Source: a virus. Taken from it: a stretch of 64,000 nucleotides of DNA. The stretch lies in the IMG/VR virus record IMGVR_UViG_3300027850_000002, positions 1 to 64,000 of that record; one strand, given 5' to 3'. Both the position numbers and the translations under genes were made by a program. Positions within the stretch are counted from its first letter, which is position 1; every line of letters starts with the position of its first letter. Under the pieces are notes generated by a model. That model had not been told where the DNA came from. It made no database searches and saw only the letters and a list, made by a program, of their open reading frames with translations. Shown here one piece after another: positions 6,549 to 13,546 of this stretch.

Positions 6549-7681
6549 CCAATGCAGCATATCCAGTCATTCGCATGCACGTCCTCACCTCCGTCGTCCG
6601 TTCTATCACCGCGTTTCCAGTCATCCCCGCCACCATGCATGACCATTCCTTTGGCGTTACCGCCATTGTTTCCCGTTTAACACCCATCCAATCACCCCAA
6701 ACCCATTGCAGCCATTCCGGTGCGGTGTGCTCCCATCAGAGCCAAGCCTTCACGGCCCGTTCCGGTGCAGCCATACCATTGCTCTCCGAAGCATTGAATG
6801 CCCCGAGTTTCCCCTGCAGCTGTCCCCCTGTATCGTAGCCCTAACATCACCCGTGCACGCCTATGCGGCCCTACATCTCCAGTGCTTTCCTTCGACGCCT
6901 ACCGTAGGCCGCTCCGCTCCAATGCCGCCGTTCCTTTATCTTGCGGACCACTCGACGCCTCACGCTTCCTATGCAGCCATTCCTAACCGCCTACTTTCCC
7001 CACGCCTCCGTGCCCCACCTGTGACCTCGCCGCCTCTGCAGCTTCTCCACTCGTCACAGTGCCAACCATCACCCGACATTTCCTTTGCAGCCTTTCCGAT
7101 GTGCTCCACGCGAGACAAGTCCTACGTTGTCCACTGCCGCCGGTCCGTTGCCGCCCCGCCCTCTCCACGCGCATCGCACCTAGTCCATAGTACGCTTCGC
7201 GCACCCGCCCCAATGCTGCCTTTCCATCCCTCAACTTTCACTACCTATCAGGTCATTTCCGGTGCTGCCGTTCCAATGCGTCCACTTCATATCCCATGAC
7301 GTCCTGTCGCAATGCGGCAAGTCCGCCCGGCACCACTGCTCGCTCTTCCTCACGCAACCTATACAGCCTATCCACTCCACGCAGTTGACGTCGCACCCTT
7401 ACACCTCATCCACGCTCCACTGCCGCCCTCGCAATCGCGCCCTTCGACTCCTTACATCCACAATCCGATGCAGCATCTCCATTAAGATCCAACACGGTCC
7501 TGACCCATCAGGTCCGGTCGCCTCCCCTGCCGCCACTCACTCAAAAAACAACCCGCAAATCGAATCCATTGCTCTCCGATGCGATCGTTTCCTCACCCTT
7601 CAGAACCAACCCCACGCCGCCTATCCAATGACGTCCGGTGAAGATCGAACCAGCCTAGACGTTCCCTCTGCAGCCACTCAC
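6549..7681. repeat. Ladder of degenerate 16-bp motifs in a 1.2-kb non-coding region
   Basis: No gene is supported between 6505 and 7727. The plus strand is pyrimidine-rich and carries the motif CC-NN-TGC-N-GCC-N-TTCC again and again. Taking the TGC as anchor, copies start near 6707, 6766, 6815, 6864, 6923, 6972, 7037, 7086, 7135, 7214, 7263, 7313, 7362, 7421, 7469, 7528, 7580 and 7629, plus looser ones at 6553, 6636 and 7669. Steps are mostly 49 or 59 nt. Half-copies 14 nt after a main copy occur at 6721, 7149 and 7277. The sequence between motifs is not conserved. The minus-strand terminator at 6468-6498 lies at the left end. Confidence 0.7.
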
Positions 7682-7727
7682 CCTCACGCCGCGTTGCTGT
7701 CGAGGCAACGAAGCGTAAAGCCGCTGG

Positions 7728-8258
7728 CTACTTCTTCTTCGTCTTGGCCTTCTTCACCGAAGCCTTGACCGCACGCATCGCAGCCATGATGCCAGGCATC
7801 GCAGCCTTGGCCCACCCGTACTTCGCGTGCCGCGCCTTCCACGCCTCGAGCTGCGCGAGCGCCTGCTCGATGACCTGGTCGGCCAGGTCCGGCGTGTCGA
7901 ACACGAACGTTGCGGCCTCGTAGCTGCGATGGTTTTCCGAGTCCCGTACGTTGAAGTACATTTTCATCGGGACCTTCTTGCCCTTGGCGTCCTCGAGCAC
8001 CACCTCGATGGAACGGAGCAGAGCACGCGCCTGCGTCAGCCGAAACTGATGGGCTGCTTTGTGATCGTCCCATTCGAAGTAGCGGTACATCGGCGAGCCG
8101 GTTTTGCTCGCCTCATTGAGCACACGCTCTGCCGTCAACAGTCCGGTCTTCTTGAGCTGCTCGAAGATCTGGCCGAGCACCGGAGCATCCGATTCGCGTA
8201 CCCGAGAGCCGGGCGCGACGCGAAAGGTCATCTTCACGCCTGGTTTTCCTGCCGTCAT
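7728..8258 (-). CDS. Conserved phage protein, FEWDD/QAR motif, 176 aa
   Basis: Residues 37-75 carry L-T-A-E-R-V-L-N-E-A, then S-P-M-Y-R-Y-F-E-W-D-D-H-K-A-A and F-R-L-T-Q-A-R-A-L-L-R-S. Proteins with this arrangement occur widely in phages and prophages without a known function (general knowledge). The C-terminus is Lys-rich and ends K-T-K-K-K. AAGGAG 6 nt before the ATG. Downstream lies the non-coding array; no terminator is seen right after the stop, so its transcript may run through the array. Confidence 0.75.
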   Translation of the reverse strand: MTAGKPGVKMTFRVAPGSRVRESDAPVLGQIFEQLKKTGLLTAERVLNEASKTGSPMYRYFEWDDHKAAHQFRLTQARALLRSIEVVLEDAKGKKVPMKMYFNVRDSENHRSYEAATFVFDTPDLADQVIEQALAQLEAWKARHAKYGWAKAAMPGIMAAMRAVKASVKKAKTKKK

Positions 8259-8279
8259 TCATTTCTCCTTGGTCAACAA

Positions 8280-9281
8280 TCACAACCCGAAGTTCTTGCG
8301 CATCTTTGCGATCTGCTCGGGCGTCGCGTTCGCGACCAGGTCTTTGAAGCTCCCGTCCAACTTCTCCAACTTCGGGCGACCCGGCGGACGACCGGGCGGA
8401 CGCTTCAGCACCTTGTTGGCCACGGTCACACCGTTGCTCTCGCTCTTCTTGGGGCGCCCCGGCTTGCGCTTCATCGGCGGCGCATCATCGAGAGCCGAAG
8501 CCTCGACCACCTTCTTCGGGCGACCCAGCTTCTTCTTCGGCGCATCCACGACCTCGATGCCATCCTTCGCAGCCTTGGCCCGACCACGTGCCACCTTGGC
8601 GTCGTCCTTGGCGGCCTGCGCTGCCATCGTTTCCTTTGCAGCGATCTGAGCAGCTGCGCGGGCCTGCTCGATGATCTTCTTGCTGGCACCTGCCGGGAAC
8701 ACGTCGAACCGACCGTAGTCACCGCCCTTCTGCGGGCGCCACTCACCGACGCCGTTCTTGGCACCGGCATGCGCGAGCAGCGTGACCACCTGGTGCGGTG
8801 TCAGGACGGAGGCGTCGAAGCCGATGCGGAGCTTGCAGCTCCAGCCCGGGAACTCGGGGCGATAGGCCAACGAGGTCTTCGCCATGCCGCCTTGACCGAC
8901 ACGGACACGTGCCGTGTTCATGATCGGCTTCTTGCCCGTGAACTTGATCGGGATGAGGTCGCCGACCACGTAGACGCCCTGTTCGACGTTGCCACGTGGG
9001 ATCTGGAAGTAGCCGCCCATTGCGGCCATGCCCTTCTTGAACCAGATCGCCTTGACGCAATCCTCGCCCTTGGTGTTCTTGATGCGCGCGCGCTCGCACT
9101 CTTCCTCAGGCACGCGCGGTGCCTTGGTGCGCGAGGCGTTGCCGCCCTGCTTGCGTGCGATGTCGTCCTGCGTCTTCTCGTCGAAGCGCTTCACGAGCAG
9201 GCTGGTGCGGCCGACAATGTCGACCTCCAGTTCCGTGGTCTGAATGTCAGGGACGATGATTCCGAGAGTGTTCTTTGCCAT
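8280..9281 (-). CDS. Phage protein with AT-hook-rich C-terminus, 333 aa
   Basis: Residues 75-185 match a layout common in phages: A-I-W-F-K-K-G-M, V-V-G-D-L-I-P-I, R-V-R-V-G, Y-R-P-E-F-P-G-W-S and V-G-E-W-R-P-Q-K-G-G. The core is of unknown function. Residues 200-310 are Ala/Lys-rich with three AT-hook-like motifs: K-K-L-G-R-P-K-K, K-R-K-P-G-R-P-K-K and P-P-G-R-P-P-G-R-P-K. These bind the DNA minor groove, so a DNA-organising or recombination-related role is inferred. GGAG precedes the ATG. Confidence 0.75.
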   Translation of the reverse strand: MAKNTLGIIVPDIQTTELEVDIVGRTSLLVKRFDEKTQDDIARKQGGNASRTKAPRVPEEECERARIKNTKGEDCVKAIWFKKGMAAMGGYFQIPRGNVEQGVYVVGDLIPIKFTGKKPIMNTARVRVGQGGMAKTSLAYRPEFPGWSCKLRIGFDASVLTPHQVVTLLAHAGAKNGVGEWRPQKGGDYGRFDVFPAGASKKIIEQARAAAQIAAKETMAAQAAKDDAKVARGRAKAAKDGIEVVDAPKKKLGRPKKVVEASALDDAPPMKRKPGRPKKSESNGVTVANKVLKRPPGRPPGRPKLEKLDGSFKDLVANATPEQIAKMRKNFGL

Positions 9282-9317
9282 TGCCGTTGCTCCATTGAAA
9301 TAACATTGGCGAACCTC

Positions 9318-9334
9318 GTTGAAAGAATTTCAAC
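9318..9334. promoter_or_regulatory. Perfect inverted repeat upstream of AT-hook gene
   Basis: GTTGAAA-gaa-TTTCAAC is a 7-bp perfect inverted repeat in the 89-nt gap between the AT-hook gene (start 9281) and the stop of the gene upstream (9371). The size and spacing suit a dimeric repressor operator. No convincing -35/-10 pair is seen around it. Confidence 0.4.
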
Positions 9335-9370
9335 CAGGCCGCGGGGTCCGTACACATTCTTATGTCATGT

Positions 9371-9562
9371 CTATGGCGCAAGCTTAGGAACGGCCGACGT
9401 CGCGTTTTCACGGGCGATGCATGCAAGACACGTCACGAGCTTTGGTTCGAGGTCGATGACGACAGGCGCCTCGTCTTGCCAGGTACGGATCCACTCGCAC
9501 CACTCGTTGCTTACGTAGTGGACGAGACCTCCTGTATCCGTACATGTCACCAAGGTTTCCAC
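9371..9562 (-). CDS. HCxxC microprotein, 63 aa
   Basis: T-G-G-L-V-H-Y (H15), E-W-C-E-W (C22), L-V-T-C-L-A-C-I-A-R (C45, C48). The spacing from His to central Cys is unusually short. GTG start at 9562 overlaps the preceding gene by 16 nt. Function unknown. Confidence 0.72.
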   Translation of the reverse strand: METLVTCTDTGGLVHYVSNEWCEWIRTWQDEAPVVIDLEPKLVTCLACIARENATSAVPKLAP

Positions 9563-9711
9563 AATCGACTAATAACGCACCAGAAACAGGTAGGGAAGCG
9601 CGCAGACCCTTGCTCGGGTACGCCATCCATCCGCTTGTTGCAACACGTCCAGTCGGGGAACCGTTTCGTAACAACGTGAACTACGCCTTCATGATCAGTG
9701 TACGTAGTCAC
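9547..9711 (-). CDS. HCxxC microprotein, 54 aa
   Basis: H-E-G-V-V-H-V-V (H12), D-W-T-C-C-N (C23, C24), F-P-T-C-F-W-C-V-I (C42, C45). The smallest complete member. GTG start at 9711 overlaps the end of the gene upstream by 17 nt. Found by reading the gap directly. Confidence 0.7.
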   Translation of the reverse strand: MTTYTDHEGVVHVVTKRFPDWTCCNKRMDGVPEQGSARFPTCFWCVISRLWKPW

Positions 9712-10240
9712 GCAGGTCTTCCTTAGCGAGGCACTGCAGACACGTGATCATGACTTGGTCGCGGACCAACTGAAGCTTGGCGTACCGCTCGGTGGTCATC
9801 TCGTTGACGTAAAGTAGGCGTCCGTTGCGTTCACAAAGAGGGTAGAGGTCAAGAGGCTTCCGCGCATGGACGATCCCGGCTACGTCAGCCATTGGGACGG
9901 CCCCTGCCCGAAAGTCTTGGACGATGAGCTTTCCCCTGCGTGTCAGCGTACGTTCGTGGTCAACGTAATCAGATTTGACCAATCGTTCGAGGGCTCCTCG
10001 ACTCAATGAGAATGTTTCCCCTCGTGCATTCGTTTCTAGCCACAACCGTGCACGCGAGGACATCGTGAGCGGGTTGTCCATCTTCAAACAACCCGGACAC
10101 GTTGGCGTCTTGTCACTGCGTTCACCTGTGTCGTAGTACGAACCGCACAAAGTCCAAACAGGGCCGGCGGCCTTCTGCGTCTTGGTCTCGTGGATGACGT
10201 GCCAGACGTACCCACGTTTAACCTTATAGGTTGTCTTCAT
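9695..10240 (-). CDS. Double HCxxC-module protein, 181 aa
   Basis: Two complete modules in one chain. Module 1 has Y-V-W-H-V (H14), W-T-L-C-G (C32) and P-T-C-P-G-C-L (C48, C51). Module 2 has A-G-I-V-H-A (H125), Y-P-L-C-E (C136) and I-T-C-L-Q-C-L-A (C167, C170). Between them a basic helical segment (residues 62-110) could form a winged-helix-like linker. AAGGAG 9 nt before the ATG and an ATGA overlap fix the start. Module 1 ends in CxxCLK rather than CxxCIA and looks like the least derived copy. Confidence 0.78.
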   Translation of the reverse strand: MKTTYKVKRGYVWHVIHETKTQKAAGPVWTLCGSYYDTGERSDKTPTCPGCLKMDNPLTMSSRARLWLETNARGETFSLSRGALERLVKSDYVDHERTLTRRGKLIVQDFRAGAVPMADVAGIVHARKPLDLYPLCERNGRLLYVNEMTTERYAKLQLVRDQVMITCLQCLAKEDLRDYVH

Positions 10241-10458
10241 GGTTCTGCGCTCCTTGCCAGACACGCGAAACATGTGGTTGGTGGAGGTGTTGTTACAACG
10301 AAACAGACTTCGTCGATCGTTCCACCGTTGTGTGAGAACGCTTCGATGATGTCAGGGTCTATAGTGAACAGAATTTCGCACACCGTCTTGCCCCAGTGAT
10401 CTTCATCCTCGGGCCGGAACTGTACGTGCGCGAGTCCGTCATCTGTCTTGATGAGCAC
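10237..10458 (-). CDS. HCxxC microprotein, 73 aa
   Basis: D-D-G-L-A-H-V (H11), K-T-V-C-E (C27), T-T-C-F-A-C-L-A-R (C63, C66) and an extra Cys at 52. GTG start, one base after the previous stop. Function unknown. Confidence 0.74.
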   Translation of the reverse strand: MLIKTDDGLAHVQFRPEDEDHWGKTVCEILFTIDPDIIEAFSHNGGTIDEVCFVVTTPPPTTCFACLARSAEP

Positions 10459-10459
10459 G

Positions 10460-10663
10460 TTACAACGGGCCTTTATCTAGCTCGCGATCCACCATCGCGA
10501 TGCATTGGATGCACATGGGGAACTGTCCAGGTTCTGGCTTGAACGAGCTGTTGAGGTATTGCTCTTTGCCGCAGACGAGGAGGATGCCTCGCATCTCGTA
10601 CTTCCAATGTGTGACACCGTAGTTGTCGGTGAAAAGTGTGATGTTGTGTACCGGCCTATCCAT
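10460..10663 (-). CDS. HCxxC microprotein, 67 aa
   Basis: N-Y-G-V-T-H-W (H19), L-L-V-C-G-K (C31), F-P-M-C-I-Q-C-I-A (C51, C54). The Thr before the CxxC is Met here. ATG overlaps the previous gene by 8 nt. Function unknown. Confidence 0.74.
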   Translation of the reverse strand: MDRPVHNITLFTDNYGVTHWKYEMRGILLVCGKEQYLNSSFKPEPGQFPMCIQCIAMVDRELDKGPL

Positions 10664-10838
10664 GCTTGAAGTTCCCGATGCACAAGAGGCACGTTAGGAT
10701 TTTGTCGCCGCCGAAGTATTTGGCCCCGATGATCGACTGCCCACACGCGGCCCAGATCGCATCCTTGTAGATGACGTGCTTCAAGCCGTCTTGGCCCATG
10801 TAGTAGCGGTCGAATGTCCAGGTTTTACGGCGTGCCAT
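10656..10838 (-). CDS. HCxxC microprotein, 60 aa
   Basis: Q-D-G-L-K-H-V (H21), A-A-C-G-Q (C32), I-L-T-C-L-L-C-I-G (C50, C53). The central C-G pair resembles module 1 of the double-module protein. ATG start three bases after the preceding micro-ORF. Function unknown. Confidence 0.74.
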   Translation of the reverse strand: MARRKTWTFDRYYMGQDGLKHVIYKDAIWAACGQSIIGAKYFGGDKILTCLLCIGNFKHG

Positions 10839-10841
10839 GGC

Positions 10842-10901
10842 TTACGGGTCTCGGAGGGATCGCAACAGGTAGTTGACGGCGTTAAGCGTGTCGTGCACCA
10901 T
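10842..10901 (-). CDS. Possible 19-residue leader micro-ORF
   Basis: ATG with GGAG-AGGGG upstream encodes M-V-H-D-T-L-N-A-V-N-Y-L-L and ends three bases before the next gene's ATG. It is the first frame of the run 9371-10901, whose promoter must sit in or near 10902-10953. Could be a leader peptide or a spurious frame; the ribosome binding site is its best support. Confidence 0.35.
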   Translation of the reverse strand: MVHDTLNAVNYLLRSLRDP

Positions 10902-10919
10902 GTTGATATCCCCTCTCCG

Positions 10920-11159
10920 ATGCGACGTTTACCCGATAATCTCGTGCCCGCCATGAAGCCCCTTTGCTTCTATTCCATGTTCTCGGCTGAGCAGTGCCCC
11001 AAGGCTCTGGCTTGGATGGCAGCGCTTTGCGCTTCCACGGGACGCGGACATGACGCTGAGCAGTGGCTGATCGAGCTGATCGAGTCGGTGCTGTTCACCC
11101 ACCAGAACGTCGTTCGGCCGACCGAGATTGCGCTGCGAGACACTGCAAGCATGTCGTGA
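10920..11159 (+). CDS. Small protein paralogous to the response-regulator leader domain
   Basis: Plus-strand gene inside a minus-strand block, 79 aa from ATG 10920 (or 68 aa from ATG 10953). C-P-K-A-L-A-W-M-A-A-L then A-E-Q-W-L-I-E-L-I-E-S-V-L-F aligns without gaps over 34 residues with the N-terminal extension of the receiver protein at 1673, about 11 identities by eye. So the domain exists alone and fused to CheY. Its 3' end overlaps the convergent gene at 11095 by 65 nt. Start uncertain. Confidence 0.5.
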   Translation: MRRLPDNLVPAMKPLCFYSMFSAEQCPKALAWMAALCASTGRGHDAEQWLIELIESVLFTHQNVVRPTEIALRDTASMS

Positions 11160-11310
11160 TCTTCCGACGGGTTGGCTCGAGCTGCGCTGACGGCCAGATG
11201 GAAACTTCGCCAGCGCCCTCATAGTTTTCGCAGGCGGTCACACGTACACCCAGCTCATGGTCTTGTGCATCGTGCACGAGCCCGTCGGGGTCTAGGTAGC
11301 GGCGAGGCAT
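11095..11310 (-). CDS. HCxxC microprotein, 71 aa
   Basis: P-D-G-L-V-H-D (H13), V-T-A-C-E (C27), I-T-T-C-L-Q-C-L-A-A (C54, C57), then a 12-residue Arg/Ser tail lying opposite the end of the plus-strand gene. ATG start 19 nt inside the upstream gene. Function unknown. Confidence 0.72.
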   Translation of the reverse strand: MPRRYLDPDGLVHDAQDHELGVRVTACENYEGAGEVSIWPSAQLEPTRRKITTCLQCLAAQSRSAERRSGG

Positions 11311-11489
11311 TGAAGACAGGTCACGGGTTGGTGAAAGACTTCTTCCATGTCCCGCATGTTGAGGTCAAACCCGCCGACGTCATCGGCTTCGCAGACCATG
11401 AGCGAGTTGGCTCCAAAGCTCCCACCGCAGACGTGAACGAGGCCTTTTCGGTCCCGGAACGTCTGTGGTTCACGCTTTTTCCACGTCAT
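11292..11489 (-). CDS. HCxxC microprotein, 65 aa
   Basis: R-K-G-L-V-H-V-C (H19, C21), L-M-V-C-E (C33), P-V-T-C-L-Q-C-L-A (C58, C61). ATG in an ATGA overlap with the upstream gene. Basic N-terminus. Function unknown. Confidence 0.74.
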   Translation of the reverse strand: MTWKKREPQTFRDRKGLVHVCGGSFGANSLMVCEADDVGGFDLNMRDMEEVFHQPVTCLQCLAAT

Positions 11490-11869
11490 GCACCCGCCTC
11501 CGCGATGCACCAGAAGCAGTAGACGGGGTCGTGCTCCCAGATCGCGTGGTCGTTGACGATCTCCTCGAGTTCGCCGGCTAGTTCCGTCAGGGCCGTGTGC
11601 ACCATGTCGTCGTAGTAACCGCCGCCCGCCATGAAGCTTTGCCTCGACTCGTACGCACATCCGCCGAGGTAGTCACTGCACGTAATGCCTTTGTACGTGG
11701 CCGACACTTTGACAATGCACCACGCCCATTCGTTGCCGCGAGCAAGCTGATCCCGAATCCACTCCACACATGTTGGGTCGTCAAACTCTCCAACATAGCT
11801 TCGGTCCTCGGGTTCGACGAAAAGTTTGACTGCCGCGACCTTTTTCAGCTTCTCTAGGTCGATCTTCAT
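11486..11869 (-). CDS. Hypothetical protein with CxxC end, 127 aa
   Basis: Ends H-D-P-V-Y-C-F-W-C-I-A-E-A, like the microprotein C-terminus, and has D-D-M-V-H-T in the middle, but the layout is different: C-I-V-K, I-T-C-S-D and G-G-C-A lie before the His. It may be a diverged relative fused to an N-terminal helical domain. ATG in an ATGA overlap. Function unknown. Confidence 0.65.
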   Translation of the reverse strand: MKIDLEKLKKVAAVKLFVEPEDRSYVGEFDDPTCVEWIRDQLARGNEWAWCIVKVSATYKGITCSDYLGGCAYESRQSFMAGGGYYDDMVHTALTELAGELEEIVNDHAIWEHDPVYCFWCIAEAGA

Positions 11870-12078
11870 CGTCCTTGCCACCGTTCTTCGACGATGCGAA
11901 CGGCGTCGTCCTGGTCCGCGGCGTCGCCCCATCCACCGCGAGCGTCTCGCCATCGCCATGCAGGCCCGGTCCCCCGGTTCACAGGCTCGAAGTTCTTGAA
12001 TTCGACTTCGCCGGTGACGACACCGTCGATCACAACCTCGGCGCACATGGTGCCGGGCTTCTTACGCAGCTCAGTCAT
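11866..12078 (-). CDS. Hypothetical protein, 70 aa
   Basis: M-T-E-L-R-K-K-P-G-T-M-C-A-E-V-V-I-D-G-V then a Trp/Arg-rich region and an acidic end. No CxxC. AAAGGA before the ATG, which also overlaps the upstream stop (ATGA). No known domain. Confidence 0.62.
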   Translation of the reverse strand: MTELRKKPGTMCAEVVIDGVVTGEVEFKNFEPVNRGTGPAWRWRDARGGWGDAADQDDAVRIVEERWQGR

Positions 12079-12500
12079 GGTTTTCCTTTCGCCCAATAGG
12101 CGATGCAGTCGAAGCACGTGACGGCTTCGACCTGCGGTCGTCGTCCGACAGCCGTTTCGATTCCGCATGAGAATTGAAACGTCGGATCCGCCCACGAGAT
12201 GCACTTGAACGCTTGATGGACAGTACCCTCGTGTTCGACGAGCATCTTCTCGCCGTTGTTGTAGTCTCTCGCGCGGACGGTTTGCTGCTCGCGGTCCTTC
12301 GTGATGATGTCTTCCGTTTCCTCGGACGCATACCAACCACGTTCCCGATCTTCGAGGTCGACGACTTCTTCTTCGTTGTACGGATTGATCTGGACGGCAC
12401 CACAGTGGCGGCATACGGCCGCAGTCACTTGTTGCATGCCGACGCCATTGTCGACGTACTCCGCGTCTGTATCACGCGAGCCGCACCAACCGCAGGTCAC
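12075..12500 (-). CDS. Zinc ribbon fused to an HCxxC module, 141 aa
   Basis: Residues 2-34 form a four-Cys ribbon (C-G-W-C-G and C-R-H-C-G). Residues 90-136 are a microprotein module: E-G-T-V-H-Q (H95), F-S-C-G-I (C112), A-V-T-C-F-D-C-I-A (C129, C132). An acidic linker joins them. The GTG at 12500 overlaps the upstream stop as GTGA; a GTG at 12521 is an alternative. Confidence 0.7.
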   Translation of the reverse strand: MTCGWCGSRDTDAEYVDNGVGMQQVTAAVCRHCGAVQINPYNEEEVVDLEDRERGWYASEETEDIITKDREQQTVRARDYNNGEKMLVEHEGTVHQAFKCISWADPTFQFSCGIETAVGRRPQVEAVTCFDCIAYWAKGKP

Positions 12501-12745
12501 CACTGGATGCAGGTCAGGCACGTGATTGACGGTGCGACCTCAAGCGAGCCGGGGTCGCCACTGTTGATCGCGCGGCAGGGGCACATGAAGTTGAGGTACG
12601 CAACGCCTTGCGCGACGTTCCACTCAACATTGTACACTGCCGTAATGACCAACATGTGTCCAAGTCCATCAGGTCCGATGACGATCTCGTGATCGCCGAC
12701 CTTGGGCAGTGTGCGTGCCTGCGCCAGGACTTCGTTGAGCTTCAT
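12497..12745 (-). CDS. HCxxC microprotein with helical leader, 82 aa
   Basis: P-D-G-L-G-H-M (H30), N-F-M-C-P-C (C55, C57), S-I-T-C-L-T-C-I-Q-W (C76, C79). The first 20 residues are a helix not seen in shorter members. ATG in an ATGA overlap. Function unknown. Confidence 0.73.
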   Translation of the reverse strand: MKLNEVLAQARTLPKVGDHEIVIGPDGLGHMLVITAVYNVEWNVAQGVAYLNFMCPCRAINSGDPGSLEVAPSITCLTCIQW

Positions 12746-12921
12746 GGCCACGTCTTTTCCTCGCTGATGGCCAGCTCGTAGTCTTCGTGGTTGAGGTTGA
12801 TCGCCATGCCACGTGCTGTGCGTGCCGCGTCCGTGCACGGACCGACCGCCTGGACGGACTCTCGCGTCTTCTTGTCGATGACGTGGACGTACTCAACGTC
12901 AGGCTTCTTTTTCTTCAGCAA
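12742..12921 (-). CDS. Small hypothetical protein, TTG start, 59 aa
   Basis: Basic start L-L-K-K-K-K-P-D-V then Y-V-H-V-I-D and V-G-P-C-T-D-A-A-R. It keeps a V-H and one Cys but no CxxC, so it is at most a distant relative. TTG start with AAAGGA 8 nt upstream; the stop overlaps the next ATG (ATGA). Confidence 0.5.
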   Translation of the reverse strand: MLKKKKPDVEYVHVIDKKTRESVQAVGPCTDAARTARGMAINLNHEDYELAISEEKTWP

Positions 12922-13057
12922 CGTTAGTTCCTTTCAGCGCGTCGAGCCGGCGTTTCGTCGGACCCGCCATCAACGCGTTCAGTTCACGATCCGTCTTTTC
13001 GCTGCCTTCGTTTGTGAGCATTGCGTAGAGCAGCTCGAGGACTTCGACGTCCCGCAT
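12899..13057 (-). CDS. Small helical protein, or C-terminal half of a frameshifted gene
   Basis: M-R-D-V-E-V-L-E-L-L-Y-A-M-L then a Lys/Arg-rich helix, 52 aa. It overlaps the upstream frame (12979-13143) by 79 nt, far more than other neighbours here. The upstream frame loses protein-like composition where this one begins. One frameshifted gene is as likely as two overlapping genes. Confidence 0.45.
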   Translation of the reverse strand: MRDVEVLELLYAMLTNEGSEKTDRELNALMAGPTKRRLDALKGTNVAEEKEA

Positions 13058-13143
13058 TCGAGAATCATATCGAGGGCGTCGCTCGGGTCTCGCGCCATGA
13101 CAGCGTAGATGCCGATGGCCACACGTCCCGTCTCTTCAGACAT
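12979..13143 (-). CDS. Small protein, or N-terminal half of a frameshifted gene
   Basis: M-S-E-E-T-G-R-V-A-I-G-I-Y-A-V-M-A then D-A-L-D-M-I-L-E, after which it turns Ser/Cys/Thr-rich. The ATG overlaps the previous stop by 8 nt. See the 12899 frame, which continues naturally from D-M-I-L-E. Confidence 0.42.
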   Translation of the reverse strand: MSEETGRVAIGIYAVMARDPSDALDMILECGTSKSSSCSTQCSQTKAAKRRIVN

Positions 13144-13546
13144 GGGACATGTTCGGCATCTCGTCGACGTCGTCGCAGACGACTTGGAGCCGTTCCCGTT
13201 GGGCGGCTTCTGCGCTCGACCGGGCGATCCCCTGGCGAAGCTTCAGCTCCCAGATCTCGCGAGCAAACGATGCTTGCGCGATGGTGAGCGGGTAGTCCCC
13301 GTGCGTGCTCACGAAGCCGTCGGAGACGCGACACAGAGATTCCGTTCGTTGCGCCATCTCGTAGTTGCAGAGCGCGACGTCATCGCGCATTCCTTCAACA
13401 CGGTCCTCGAGTAGTTCCGCGAGTGTCTCGTCGTTCTCGTTGCGTACGGACATTACGACGCAAACGACCGCGAACCCCGCGTCGTTCACGGGGCCGAAGT
13501 CCCGGCGATACTCCTTGGGCTTCGTCTTCTTGGTGTTCAAGCTCAT
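13136..13546 (-). CDS. Hypothetical protein, 136 aa
   Basis: M-S-L-N-T-K-K-T-K-P-K-E-Y-R-R-D-F-G-P-V, then a helical middle (T-L-A-E-L-L-E-D-R-V) and a C-terminal segment rich in Arg and Gln. ATG 13546 has GAGG 5 nt upstream. The reading frame stays open and protein-like for another 33 codons upstream, up to ATG 13645, except for one UGA at 13610-13612. The true start may therefore be 13645. No known domain. Confidence 0.6.
   Translation of the reverse strand: MSLNTKKTKPKEYRRDFGPVNDAGFAVVCVVMSVRNENDETLAELLEDRVEGMRDDVALCNYEMAQRTESLCRVSDGFVSTHGDYPLTIAQASFAREIWELKLRQGIARSSAEAAQRERLQVVCDDVDEMPNMSHV

Noticed and set aside
6549-7681. CRISPR array
   Set aside because: The conserved unit is only about 16 nt and degenerate, spacing varies in 10-nt steps, and no cas genes are present.
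6706-7768. Two long plus-strand frames across the non-coding region
   Set aside because: Composition is Pro/Ser/His/Leu-rich, follows the repeated motif in changing phase, has no ribosome binding site, and does not resemble any protein.
7827-9518. 563-codon plus-strand open frame
   Set aside because: Lies antisense to the two well supported minus genes 7728-8258 and 8280-9281; its sequence is Leu/Arg/His-rich in the way of mirror frames of GC-rich genes.
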